From JAAYVZ01 sp035403265 (lineage in GTDB: Bacteria > Acidobacteriota > Thermoanaerobaculia > Thermoanaerobaculales > Thermoanaerobaculaceae): a DNA stretch of 9,585 nucleotides. The position numbers and the translations under genes were made by a program. Under the pieces are notes generated by a model. It saw only the letters and a list, made by a program, of their open reading frames with translations, had not been told where the DNA came from and did not search any database. Location: NCBI GenBank assembly GCA_035403265.1, contig DAONEV010000154.1, positions 1-9,585 on the forward strand, in the 5' to 3' direction. This document shows, in pieces, positions 1-6,921 of the stretch; within the stretch, counting starts at the first letter, position 1, and each line of letters begins with the position of its first letter.

Positions 1-1912
1 CGTCGTAGACGTTCTTCATGTCCGGCGACTCGACGAACGAGTGGTAGAGGTACTTGTTGGCGGGATCCAGCGGATGGTCGATCTTGAAGGAGCCGGCGGG
101 CTTGGTAAGTGTCCCGGTGACGGTGACCTTGCCGTCGAAGAATCCGGCATTGCCGGTGGCTCCGGTGCCGCTGATCCCTGCCACACCCTCGTTCAACGAT
201 CCAACCACGCCCCACGCCGCGCTTCCGCCCTTCCCGTAGACACCCCACTTGCCCGACACACCGTGCACGCCATCGCCCGTCGAGCTTTCACCCAAGACTC
301 CTGAGCTGCTCGTGCTCTTGCCGTACACGCCGGCGGCGGTGCCGGTGTTGTAACCCGCCACACCAGCATAGTTGTTGCTGGTGCTCCCCTTGACACCAAT
401 GTTGCCAACGCTGGTCCCCACCACACCCTCTCCCCCCGAGTTGCCCTTGCCGAAGACCGCGGCAAAAGCGCCCGAGCCCTCACCCAACACGCCGTGGCCG
501 TGGCCGCTCGTACCAACCACACCCCGACCGCCGTCGCTGGTCCCCTCCACACCATCGCCGCTGAGGCTGTCCCCATGCACGCCCTCTCCAGTAGGGCAGT
601 AGCCATACACGCCCATGCCGTTGGGGCCGGTGGCCTCGCTCTGGCTGAACACACCCGCGGCTTTCGTACTGTGGGCCCACACGCCGAAGGCGTTCATGCT
701 CTCGCCGACCACCCCGGAGCTGTCTGTGCTTGTGCCGCGCACACCCGGCCCACCAGTGCCCTGGCCACCGATACTCGGCCCGGCACCAGTGTTGATGACT
801 GAAAAGAGAATCCAGGCGTTACTCCCGGTCCCCCCGTACGGCAGGGTGAACCCGCCGGCGTTCTCGTCACCCCACACCACCGCCGTGCCGTTGTGCTTGA
901 GCACCTTGCCGTTGGCGCCACCCGCTGGCGAGATCTTGGCCGTGGTCACCGCGCCGTCGGCGAGCTTCACCGAGGTCACGCCGGCGTCGGCAATCGCCAC
1001 CGTGTCCACACCAACCGCGATCCCGGCGCCCGCACCCACGTTCACGGTCACGTTGCCGCTCGTGCCACCACCGGTCAGACCGGCACCCGCCGTCACGCCG
1101 GTGATGCTGCCTCCTGACGCGTTTTCCGCCAGCAGGTCGTCCCGGAACGCCATCTCGAACGTCGCCGGGTCCTGGGAGCCATTGGCCACGCCGGACCCGA
1201 AGGCGATCACCTTGCCGGTGCCGGAGGTCACCTCGACGGTGAGCCGGGCGTTGGGGGTCGAAAGGCTCGGGAACTCGTCCTTGAACGTCTTCTGCATCTG
1301 CTCCCACTGGTGCACGGTGTAGGTCTTGTTGCCCACCGCTGCACCGGTCGGGTCCTTCACGGTCACCTTCACCTGGCAGGTGCCGGTCCCCGTCGTCTCC
1401 ACGAACCCGTAGTTGTACCGGAAGGTGGAGTCGGCGGACGGGAGCGTTCCGTAGACTCCCAGCAGCTCGGCGGACTGCCCGGAGCCAATCGCGAACGAGG
1501 CCGGTGTCCCGGCGAAGAACTGCCCGACCGAGTCCTTGAGCGCCCCAGACTGGGAGTAGATCCTCGACCCGACCAGCACCTTGACGTTGGAGGTGACGCG
1601 CAGGGCGCCGAACGTCTGCCTGGCAAACATGAGCTGGACGGCGTTGTCGTACTTCGCGGTGTCACCCGGCTGAATGGTGTCCGTGAACGACATGGGAGTA
1701 GGGTTCGCCTGGCGTTCGAGCAGGTAGAACGTGACGTTGGCCGCCGTGGCATTGGGGTTGTGGACCCAGACGGTGGTGTACCAGATGGCAGGTGGCACCC
1801 CTGGCTTGGCCCCCACGGACGGCAGGAACACCTCGGTGCCCGTGAATGCTGCAAAGAGCGGTGCCGACAGGGCCAACACGCATGCGACGGTGACGACGAC
1901 TCTCGCCTTCAT
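1..1912 (-). CDS. Secreted GV-decapeptide repeat surface protein with IDHPLDP-type tail module (partial, C-terminus beyond window)
   Basis: An uninterrupted frame of 637 codons runs from ATG (1912-1910) to the left edge, so the C-terminus is missing. Residues 1-22 (MKARVVVTVACVLALSAPLF then AA) look like a Sec signal peptide, implying export. Residues about 23-262 form a beta-rich domain containing IWYTTVWVHNPNATAANVTF and SVGQFFAGTPASFAIGSG, which I associate with secreted Acidobacteriota proteins from memory. Residues about 268-290 are glycine-rich (GVTAGAGLTGGGTSG), and 308-348 resemble the linkers of tail-fibre-like and BclA-like proteins (SVKLADGAVTTAKI, GKVLKHNGTAVVWGDE). Residues 390-594 hold 18 GV-starting repeats, mostly 10 residues apart (GVxGxS pattern), a likely beta-solenoid. 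The partial tail has FKIDHPLDPANKYL followed by HSFVESPDMKNVYDG. The start is supported by GAGGGGGGAG just upstream. The exact function is unknown; an extracellular or cell-surface structural or adhesive role is inference. Confidence 0.88.
   Translation of the reverse strand, partial: MKARVVVTVACVLALSAPLFAAFTGTEVFLPSVGAKPGVPPAIWYTTVWVHNPNATAANVTFYLLERQANPTPMSFTDTIQPGDTAKYDNAVQLMFARQTFGALRVTSNVKVLVGSRIYSQSGALKDSVGQFFAGTPASFAIGSGQSAELLGVYGTLPSADSTFRYNYGFVETTGTGTCQVKVTVKDPTGAAVGNKTYTVHQWEQMQKTFKDEFPSLSTPNARLTVEVTSGTGKVIAFGSGVANGSQDPATFEMAFRDDLLAENASGGSITGVTAGAGLTGGGTSGNVTVNVGAGAGIAVGVDTVAIADAGVTSVKLADGAVTTAKISPAGGANGKVLKHNGTAVVWGDENAGGFTLPYGGTGSNAWILFSVINTGAGPSIGGQGTGGPGVRGTSTDSSGVVGESMNAFGVWAHSTKAAGVFSQSEATGPNGMGVYGYCPTGEGVHGDSLSGDGVEGTSDGGRGVVGTSGHGHGVLGEGSGAFAAVFGKGNSGGEGVVGTSVGNIGVKGSTSNNYAGVAGYNTGTAAGVYGKSTSSSGVLGESSTGDGVHGVSGKWGVYGKGGSAAWGVVGSLNEGVAGISGTGATGNAGFFDGKVTVTGTLTKPAGSFKIDHPLDPANKYLYHSFVESPDMKNVYD
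131..745 (-). repeat. Protein-coding tandem array: 18 degenerate GVxGxS repeats, about 10 residues (30 bp) each
   Basis: Within the secreted protein, GV dipeptides recur at residues 390 to 576 with spacings mainly of 10, and also 8, 9, 11, 14 and one of 22. Typical units are GVVGESMNAF, GVHGDSLSGD, GVVGTSGHGH and GVLGESSTGD. Positions 1-2 (GV), 4 (G) and 6 (S) are best conserved, while positions 7-10 vary freely. At the DNA level the copies differ widely, so the repeats are maintained by protein structure and are not recent tandem duplications. A one-turn-per-10-residues beta-solenoid is my inference. Confidence 0.8.
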
Positions 1913-1916
1913 TGAG

Positions 1917-1926
1917 CTCCCCCCTC
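1917..1926 (-). promoter_or_regulatory. Ribosome binding site of the repeat-protein gene
   Basis: On the minus strand GAGGGGGGAG lies 4 nt before the ATG at 1912-1910. It supports this start, which also leaves a complete signal peptide. Confidence 0.6.
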
Positions 1927-1958
1927 GCCGGCGCTCCCGCCGGGCTCGACGCCTTGGA

Positions 1959-1975
1959 CCAGACCGCGGGTCTGG
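1959..1975. promoter_or_regulatory. Perfect 17-bp inverted repeat, possible operator or leader hairpin
   Basis: CCAGACC-GCG-GGTCTGG is a perfect 7-bp inverted repeat with a 3-nt centre. Across an A/G mismatch the outer GG/CC can also pair. It lies 47 bp upstream of the repeat-protein start codon. It could be a regulator-binding site or an RNA hairpin in the leader. The symmetry is directly visible; the role is inference. Confidence 0.45.
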
Positions 1976-1980
1976 GCCTT

Positions 1981-1993
1981 CAGGATCATCCTG
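1981..1993. promoter_or_regulatory. Perfect 13-bp palindrome, possible operator at predicted transcript start
   Basis: CAGGAT-C-ATCCTG is a perfect 6+1+6 palindrome, 5 bp from the 17-bp inverted repeat and beside the candidate -10. The placement suits repressor binding, but the regulator is unknown and not encoded in this window. Confidence 0.4.
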
Positions 1994-1996
1994 TCG

Positions 1997-2024
1997 AGGG
2001 TACCCGATACCTCGCGCGGCGCAA
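1997..2024 (-). promoter_or_regulatory. Candidate sigma70-type promoter for the repeat-protein gene
   Basis: Minus-strand TTGCGC (2024-2019) and TACCCT (2002-1997) are separated by 16 bp. These partly match -35 and -10 consensus (TTG and TAnnnT). The predicted transcript would start near 1990, inside the 13-bp palindrome, leaving a leader of about 78 nt that contains the 17-bp hairpin. This is a pattern match only. Confidence 0.3.
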
Positions 2025-2092
2025 GGCGAGGCTGACGAGCTGACGGGCCTCCCCCCTCACTCCGGGGCCTCGCTCCAGCTCGCGCCAAGAAG

Positions 2093-2116
2093 CGACCCGA
2101 GTTGACTGTCGGGTCG
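2093..2116. promoter_or_regulatory. Inverted repeat with 8-bp perfect arms in the divergent region
   Basis: CGACCCGA (2093-2100) and TCGGGTCG (2109-2116) are exact inverted copies around an 8-nt centre, GTTGACTG, which itself contains a -35-like TTGACT. No T-run follows on either strand, so an intrinsic terminator is unlikely. A dimeric regulator site is one explanation. It lies about 180 bp from the minus-strand gene and 515 bp from the pump operon. Confidence 0.35.
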
Positions 2117-2631
2117 ACCGAGCAGGTTGTCTACCCTGGCTTGCCCGGCATGCACCAGCGCCGCGCGGCCAGCGCATCCCCGTGAAAACCCCACAGGATG
2201 CGGGTCCATCGCCGAGGTGCGACAACGCCGCGGATGGCCCCACGCCGCCCGCAGCCCGAAGGGCGCAGGGGGGTTGCCGGGCGCATGCGGCGCTGCTCGT
2301 CGGCCACGATGCTCCTGTATCGCCTGCACCCCGCAACCCCCCTACGCGCGGACCTTCCCATTTCTCCGACAGGCTCCTGGCCTCGCAGCTCTCCTCAGGC
2401 TCCCGCTGCCCGGCCGGATCTCGCCGTGCTACGCTCCGGACCGGGCGGGCTCGGTGGCGCGGGGCCGAAACCTTGCAGCGGGGCCAGCCACGGAGATGCC
2501 ATACCCTCCGTTCCATTTCCGGCGCATATCCTCGACGTTCTCATTGCTTCCACCGGGGATTGTCGGCGTCTGGCTGCGGGTTGGATGCTACAGGCGGAAT
2601 GCGAAGACACCGCCGGTTGACGGGAATTGCG

Positions 2632-4092
2632 ATGACGAGATCTGGACTGATCACAAGCACCCTGGGCACCCTGCTGGCGTTGACGGCTCGAGCCTGGGCA
2701 GAATCACCCCCTGCAATCCCAGCGGTGGCGGATCCTCCATCGCCAACGGCGGCAGCGGGGACACCTGCACCTGCACCGCCGGCTGGCCACGAAGGGCCTG
2801 GACGCTCTGCCCAGGCCGGCGAGGCGGCGCCCCTGGGCCTGACGCTGGCCGATGCCATCACCCGCGGCCTCGAGCACAACCTCGCCGCGGTGTTGGCCAG
2901 GGAGGGCGTGAATGTCGCCGGCGGGGCCAGGCTCGTCGCCCTGAGTGGGGTGCTTCCCTCGCTGTCGGGCGACCTCGTCGCCTCACGCCAGAAGATCAGC
3001 CTGGAGCAGTATGGCTTCCCGGTCGCTCCGGGGCAGTCACCCCTGATCGGGCCGTTCGACGTGGTGCTGGGGCAGCTCTCGCTTTCCCAGGCGCTCTTTG
3101 ACATGAGCGCCGTGCAGCGGGCGCGGGCCGGCGGCGAGCGGGAGGATGCGGCGCGGCTGGGGCTCCAGGACGCCCGCGACATGGTGGTGTCCGTGTGCGC
3201 CGGGCTCTACCTGCAGGCGGTGACGGCCTCCAGCCGGGTGGAGGCTGCGCAGGCCCAACTGACCACCGCCGAGGCGCTTGCCAGGCGCGCCCAGGACCTG
3301 CGCCAGGCCGGGGTCGTGGCCGGCATCGAGGTGCTGCGCGCCGATGTCCAGCTCGCCGCGCAGCGGCAGCGGCTCATCCAGGCCTCCAACGAGCTGGACC
3401 GCGGGCGCCTCACCCTGGCGCGGGCGATCGGGCTGCCGCTGGGGCAGGCGTTCGAGCTCGTGGACAAGGTGCCCTACGCCGAGCTCGACGCCCTGGACCT
3501 GGAGAAAGCCCTGTCTCAGGCCCGGGCCGCGCGACCCGACCTGGCTGGCGCCCGGGTGGTGCTCCGCGCCGCCGAGGACGACGAGCGCGCTGCGGTCTGG
3601 CAGGGTCTGCCCTCGCTCCACCTCGACGCTGCGGTTGGCAGGGTGGGAGCCAGGGTGGAGTCGGTCCAGACCGTCTACTCGGCGGCCGCGATGGTGCGCA
3701 TCCCGCTGTTCGAGGGGGGACGCACGCGGGGTCAGATCCGCCAGACCCGGGCCGCCCTGGAGCAGCAGCGGGCGCGCGTCGCCGATCTGGAGACGCGGGT
3801 CGAGTACGAGGTCAGGACCGCCCTGTTGGACCTCAAAGCCGCGGCCGAGCAGGTCCAGGTGGCCCGCGTCGGCCACGAGCTCGCGCAGCAGCAGCTTGTC
3901 CAGTCCGAGGACCGCTTCGCGGCTGGCGTGGCGAGCAACATCGAGGTGGTCCAGGCGCAGCAGGCGCTCGCCGAGGCGACCGAGAGCTACATCGGAAGCC
4001 TGCTGGCCCACAACCTGGCCAAACTGGCACTCGCCCGTTCCCTGGGTGTGGCCGAGGCCAAGGCAGGGCATTTCCTGGGAGGTGCCGAATGA
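2632..4092 (+). CDS. TolC-family outer-membrane efflux channel
   Basis: This 486-residue protein would form the outer-membrane and periplasmic tunnel of a tripartite exporter. Residues 1-23 are a signal peptide ending in AWA, with no lipobox cysteine, so it is not an OprM-like lipoprotein. Residues 24-66 are a Pro/Ala-rich linker. Two OEP repeats follow at about 69-270 and 288-476. Their duplication shows in the matching helix segments AGVVAGIEVLRADVQLAAQ (227-245) and AGVASNIEVVQAQQALAEA near the C-terminus, and in paired strand motifs such as VRIPLFEGGRTRGQ. I chose ATG 2632 because GGGA lies 6 nt upstream and the signal peptide starts cleanly. ATG 2599 would add MRRHRRLTGIA and is possible. 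Upstream in-frame sequence is not protein-like. It is first in an operon with an EmrA-like adaptor and an EmrB-like transporter, so it probably serves that pump. Confidence 0.9.
   Translation: MTRSGLITSTLGTLLALTARAWAESPPAIPAVADPPSPTAAAGTPAPAPPAGHEGPGRSAQAGEAAPLGLTLADAITRGLEHNLAAVLAREGVNVAGGARLVALSGVLPSLSGDLVASRQKISLEQYGFPVAPGQSPLIGPFDVVLGQLSLSQALFDMSAVQRARAGGEREDAARLGLQDARDMVVSVCAGLYLQAVTASSRVEAAQAQLTTAEALARRAQDLRQAGVVAGIEVLRADVQLAAQRQRLIQASNELDRGRLTLARAIGLPLGQAFELVDKVPYAELDALDLEKALSQARAARPDLAGARVVLRAAEDDERAAVWQGLPSLHLDAAVGRVGARVESVQTVYSAAAMVRIPLFEGGRTRGQIRQTRAALEQQRARVADLETRVEYEVRTALLDLKAAAEQVQVARVGHELAQQQLVQSEDRFAAGVASNIEVVQAQQALAEATESYIGSLLAHNLAKLALARSLGVAEAKAGHFLGGAE
4077..4083 (+). promoter_or_regulatory. 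Strong RBS of the adaptor gene inside the TolC-family gene
   Basis: GGGAGGT ends 5 nt before the ATG at 4089. That ATG overlaps the upstream TGA as ATGA, which fixes the adaptor start and indicates translational coupling. Confidence 0.75.
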
Positions 4093-5333
4093 GTGCAGCC
4101 GATCCGTCCCGCCAGGGTTTGGATCATGACGGAGCGGCGCCGCTGGTGAGCCGGACCCGGGCGCTCCTGGAGTCCCGCCCGAAGGCCCGGAGGGTACTGC
4201 TCGTGGCTGCGGTCGTGGTCGTGGTGCTGGGGGTGCTGGGCTGGCTCCACTTCTCGGTCCGCGAGTCTACGGACGACGCCCAGGTCGACGGCCACATCAT
4301 CCCGATCGCCGCCCGGGTCGGCGGCACCGCGCTGGAGGTCGACTTCACGGAGAACCAGGAGGTGGTCTCCGGCGCCGTGCTGGTCCAGATCGACCCCAGC
4401 GACTACCGGGTCGCCCTACAGCGGGCCCAGGCCGAGCTGGCCGACGCCACCGCGGTCATGGCGGCGGCCGAGACCGGGGTGCCGATCGCCACGACCACCA
4501 CCCAGAGCCAGATCTCCAGCGCCGCCGCGTCGGTGGGTCGCGCCCTTGCCGGGCAGGCGGCGGCGGAGGCGCGGCTGGCCTCGGCCCAGGCGCGACTGCG
4601 CGAGGCCACCGCCAACGACACCCGGGCGCAGCGCGACCTCGAGCGCATGAAGGGTCTCGTGGCCAAGGACGAGGTGTCGCAGCAGCAGTACGACCTGGCG
4701 GTGGCGGCGGCAGCGGCGAGCCGTGCCGCGGTGGACTCGGCCCAGGCGCTGGTGGCCGAGGCGCTGCAGGGGCGTGAGAACGCGCTGGGCGCCCTGGCCC
4801 AGGCGCGGGCCGAGCAGGCCACTGCCACCACCGGTCCCCAGCAGGTGGCGGTCACGCGCTCGCGGGCCGAGTCGGCGAGGGCGCGCTTCGAGCTCGCCAA
4901 GGCCGTGGTCGAGCAGGCCAGGCTCAATCTGGAGTACACCACGGTCAAGGCGCCGGCGACCGGGGTGGCCAGCAAGAAGGCCGTGGAGCCTGGGCAGGTG
5001 GTGCAGCCCGGGCAACCGCTGCTGGCGGTGGTGCCGCTCGAGGAGGTCTGGATCACCGCCAACTTCAAGGAAACGCAACTGAAGCGGATGCGACCGGGCC
5101 AGGCGGCCACGATCCGGGTGGACGCCTATGGCCGCACCTACAGCGGCCACGTGGACAGCATCGCCGCGGCCACCGGCGCTCGCTTCAGCCTGCTGCCGCC
5201 CGAGAACGCCACCGGCAACTACGTCAAGGTGGTGCAGCGGGTGCCGGTCAAGATTGTCCTGGACCGGGGACAGGACGATGAGCACCGACTCCGGCCGGGC
5301 ATGTCGGTGGTGCCCACGGTGATCACCAGGTAG
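4089..5333 (+). CDS. emrA: EmrA/HlyD-type membrane fusion protein (periplasmic adaptor)
   Basis: This 414-residue adaptor should link the inner-membrane transporter to the TolC-family channel across the periplasm. A short cytoplasmic N-terminus precedes one TM helix at about 36-54 (VLLVAAVVVVVLGVLGWLHF). The EmrA signature STDDAQVDGHIIPIAARVGG (60-79) begins the first lipoyl half. An Ala/Gln-rich coiled-coil hairpin spans about 105-283. The second lipoyl half is at about 284-316 (VKAPATGVASKKAVEPGQVV), then a beta-barrel with WITANFKETQLKRMRPGQ (321-338) and the family motif SLLPPENATGNYVKV (367-381). The length is close to what I recall for EmrA (about 390-410). The frame is open upstream through the TolC-family gene, but the overlapping ATG with its strong RBS is clearly the start. 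The substrate is unknown; the symbol denotes family resemblance only. Confidence 0.92.
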   Translation: MSAADPSRQGLDHDGAAPLVSRTRALLESRPKARRVLLVAAVVVVVLGVLGWLHFSVRESTDDAQVDGHIIPIAARVGGTALEVDFTENQEVVSGAVLVQIDPSDYRVALQRAQAELADATAVMAAAETGVPIATTTTQSQISSAAASVGRALAGQAAAEARLASAQARLREATANDTRAQRDLERMKGLVAKDEVSQQQYDLAVAAAAASRAAVDSAQALVAEALQGRENALGALAQARAEQATATTGPQQVAVTRSRAESARARFELAKAVVEQARLNLEYTTVKAPATGVASKKAVEPGQVVQPGQPLLAVVPLEEVWITANFKETQLKRMRPGQAATIRVDAYGRTYSGHVDSIAAATGARFSLLPPENATGNYVKVVQRVPVKIVLDRGQDDEHRLRPGMSVVPTVITR

Positions 5334-5334
5334 G
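5328..5334 (+). promoter_or_regulatory. RBS of the transporter gene overlapping the adaptor stop codon
   Basis: AGGTAGG spans the adaptor stop TAG (5331-5333). Its AGG lies 6 nt before the ATG at 5337. Overlap of stop and RBS fits coupled translation of adaptor and transporter. Confidence 0.55.
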
Positions 5335-5336
5335 CC

Positions 5337-6905
5337 ATGGTCACGGAGCAGACCGAGCAAGCGGGGCACAACCCGTGGCTGGTAGCCGCGTCGGTGATGC
5401 TGGGTACCTTCATGGTGGTCCTGGACACCACCGTGGTCAACGTCTCGTTGCCGCACATCGCCGGCAGCCTCTCCGCCTCGGTGGAGGAGTCCACCTGGGC
5501 GCTCACCTCGTACCTGGCCGCCAACGCTATCATCCTGCCGATCACCGGGTGGCTCGCCAACCTACTGGGACGCAAGCGCCTGTTCCTCATCTCGGTCGGC
5601 TCGTTCACCACTGCCTCGCTGCTGTGCGGGCTCGCCCCCAGCCTGCCGGTGCTGATCCTCTGGCGCATCGTGCAGGGCGCCTCGGGCGGCGTCATGCAGC
5701 CGCTCTCCCAGGCGGTCATGCTGGAGGCGTTTCCGCCCCACGAGCGAGGCAAGGCCATGGGGTTCTTCGGCATCGGCATTGTCGTCGCTCCCATCCTCGG
5801 GCCGGTGCTGGGCGGCTGGCTGACCGACAGCTACTCCTGGCGGTGGGTGTTCTACATCAACATCCCGATCGGCATCCTGGCCATCGTGCTGCTGCGCGCC
5901 TTCCTCCACGATCCGCCGTACCTGAAGCGCGGCTACGTGCGCATCGACTACGTGGGAATCGGCTTGCTCACCCTGGGGATCGGCGCCCTGCAGATCATGC
6001 TCGACAAGGGCCAGGAGGAGGACTGGCTGTCGTCGCATTTCATCACCATCCTCCTGGTCATCGCCGTGGTGTGTCTGGCGCTCTTCGTGCTCCACGAGCT
6101 CGTGGTCCGCGACCCGGTGGTCAAGCTGCGCGCCTTCGCCGACCGCACCTTCGCCACGGGCACCTTTCTCATCACCCTGATGGGATTCGGGCTCTACGGG
6201 AGCCTGGTCATGATGCCGGTGCTGTTGCAGACGGTCATGGGCTATCCGCCGCTGCAGGCCGGGATCGCGATGGCGCCGCGGGGCGTGGGCACGCTCGTCG
6301 CCATGCCCGTGGTCGGCCTCATGATGTCCCGCACCGACCCCCGCTTGCTGATGGGGCTGGGGTTCGGGCTCTCGGCATTCACCATGCTGTGGCTTTCGTG
6401 GCTCACCCTGGATGCCGGCTACTGGGACTTCTTCTGGCCCCAGATCGTGCAGGGGATCGCGTTCGGGTTGCTCTTCGTGCCCCTGGCCACCACCTCGGTA
6501 GACGCCATCTCCCGCCAGGAGATGGGCAACGCCACCAGCCTCTTCAACCTGATGCGCAACATCGGCGGCAGCGTCGGCATCGCCACCGTCCAGACACTTC
6601 TGGCCCGCGACCGGCAGGTGCACACCAACATCATGGGCACCCACATCACCTCGTACTCACCCCAGGCTCAGGCCACGTTCCAGGGGCTACGCTCGCTGTT
6701 CCTGTCGCGGGGTGCGGATGTGACCACGGCGACCCGGCGGGCGTCCGCCGCCATGTTCGGGATGGTGCAGAAGCAGGCGGCGATGATGTCGTTCCTGGAC
6801 ACCTTCCGCATTCTCGCGATGGTGCTGCTGGTGATGGTCCCCCTCGTCCTGTTGCTGCGCCGCCCGCGCCATCAGACCCGCGCTCCCGCCGTCGCGGCGG
6901 AGTGA
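5337..6905 (+). CDS. emrB: EmrB/QacA-type MFS drug:H+ antiporter (DHA2, 14 TM)
   Basis: This 522-residue major facilitator transporter is of the DHA2 family, which uses the proton gradient to expel drugs, dyes or lipophilic acids. Visible signatures are the TM1 motif LDTTVVNVSLPHIAGSL (29-45, with Asp30 in the membrane), motif A GWLANLLGRKRLF (71-83), and motif C GIGIVVAPILGPVLGGWL (145-162) followed by WRWVFYINIPIGI (168-180). Hydrophobic segments continue through the protein. A long polar stretch beginning ARDRQVHTNIMGTHI precedes the last helix (MVLLVMVPLVLLLRR), as is usual for EmrB proteins. Third in the operon, 3 nt after the adaptor gene, it completes a pump analogous to EmrAB-TolC. 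No adjacent MarR- or TetR-type regulator is present. The substrate cannot be told from sequence; the symbol reflects family membership. Confidence 0.93.
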   Translation: MVTEQTEQAGHNPWLVAASVMLGTFMVVLDTTVVNVSLPHIAGSLSASVEESTWALTSYLAANAIILPITGWLANLLGRKRLFLISVGSFTTASLLCGLAPSLPVLILWRIVQGASGGVMQPLSQAVMLEAFPPHERGKAMGFFGIGIVVAPILGPVLGGWLTDSYSWRWVFYINIPIGILAIVLLRAFLHDPPYLKRGYVRIDYVGIGLLTLGIGALQIMLDKGQEEDWLSSHFITILLVIAVVCLALFVLHELVVRDPVVKLRAFADRTFATGTFLITLMGFGLYGSLVMMPVLLQTVMGYPPLQAGIAMAPRGVGTLVAMPVVGLMMSRTDPRLLMGLGFGLSAFTMLWLSWLTLDAGYWDFFWPQIVQGIAFGLLFVPLATTSVDAISRQEMGNATSLFNLMRNIGGSVGIATVQTLLARDRQVHTNIMGTHITSYSPQAQATFQGLRSLFLSRGADVTTATRRASAAMFGMVQKQAAMMSFLDTFRILAMVLLVMVPLVLLLRRPRHQTRAPAVAAE

Positions 6906-6908
6906 CGT

Positions 6909-6921
6909 GCCGCTATGCGGC
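6909..6921. terminator. Small hairpin at the convergent gene ends
   Basis: GCCGC-TAT-GCGGC is a perfect 5-bp stem with a 3-nt loop. It lies across the stop codon of the minus-strand kinase-like gene and 4 bp past the transporter stop. A second stem, CCGCC/GGCGG (6886-6900), sits at the end of the transporter gene. No T-run follows, so a bidirectional terminator role is only a possibility. Confidence 0.2.

Larger units (their letters stand above)
1913..2631. other. Divergent intergenic region between the repeat-protein gene and the pump operon
   Basis: This 719-bp stretch has long open frames, but they translate into arginine-, proline- and alanine-rich low-complexity sequence with no domains, as expected by chance at this GC content. 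I see no tRNA or conserved small gene. The first 110 bp hold the palindromes and candidate promoter of the minus-strand gene, and an inverted repeat lies at 2093-2116. A TGCTACGCT element at 2427-2435 resembles an extended -10 for the plus-strand pump operon, without a recognisable -35. If used, it would give a leader of roughly 190 nt. Confidence 0.55.

Noticed and set aside
131..745. Periodic CACACC-like pattern considered as a CRISPR or non-coding tandem repeat
   Set aside because: The period is about 30 bp with no conserved repeat and spacer. It is explained by codons for recurring Gly-Val dipeptides in one open frame.
41..1322. Plus-strand frames at the left end, including Pro/Thr/Ser-rich ones at 372-602 and 615-1322
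   Set aside because: Their regularity is the reverse complement of the GV repeats in the minus-strand protein, which has a signal peptide, an RBS and conserved motifs.
2182..2631. In-frame extension of the TolC-family gene upstream to ATG 2182
   Set aside because: The extension is Arg/Pro/Ser-rich with no domain, and it would bury a good signal peptide about 150 residues inside the protein.
3195..4088. Long open frame continuing upstream of the adaptor gene inside the TolC-family gene
   Set aside because: It is a different frame of a clear OEP gene, with Gly/Arg/Pro-rich translation. The adaptor has a strong RBS and an overlapping ATG at 4089.
3037..6644. Several long minus-strand frames opposite the pump operon (for example 3037-4071, 4416-5456, 5562-6644)
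   Set aside because: They are antisense shadows with low-complexity translations, while the plus strand encodes complete recognised families.
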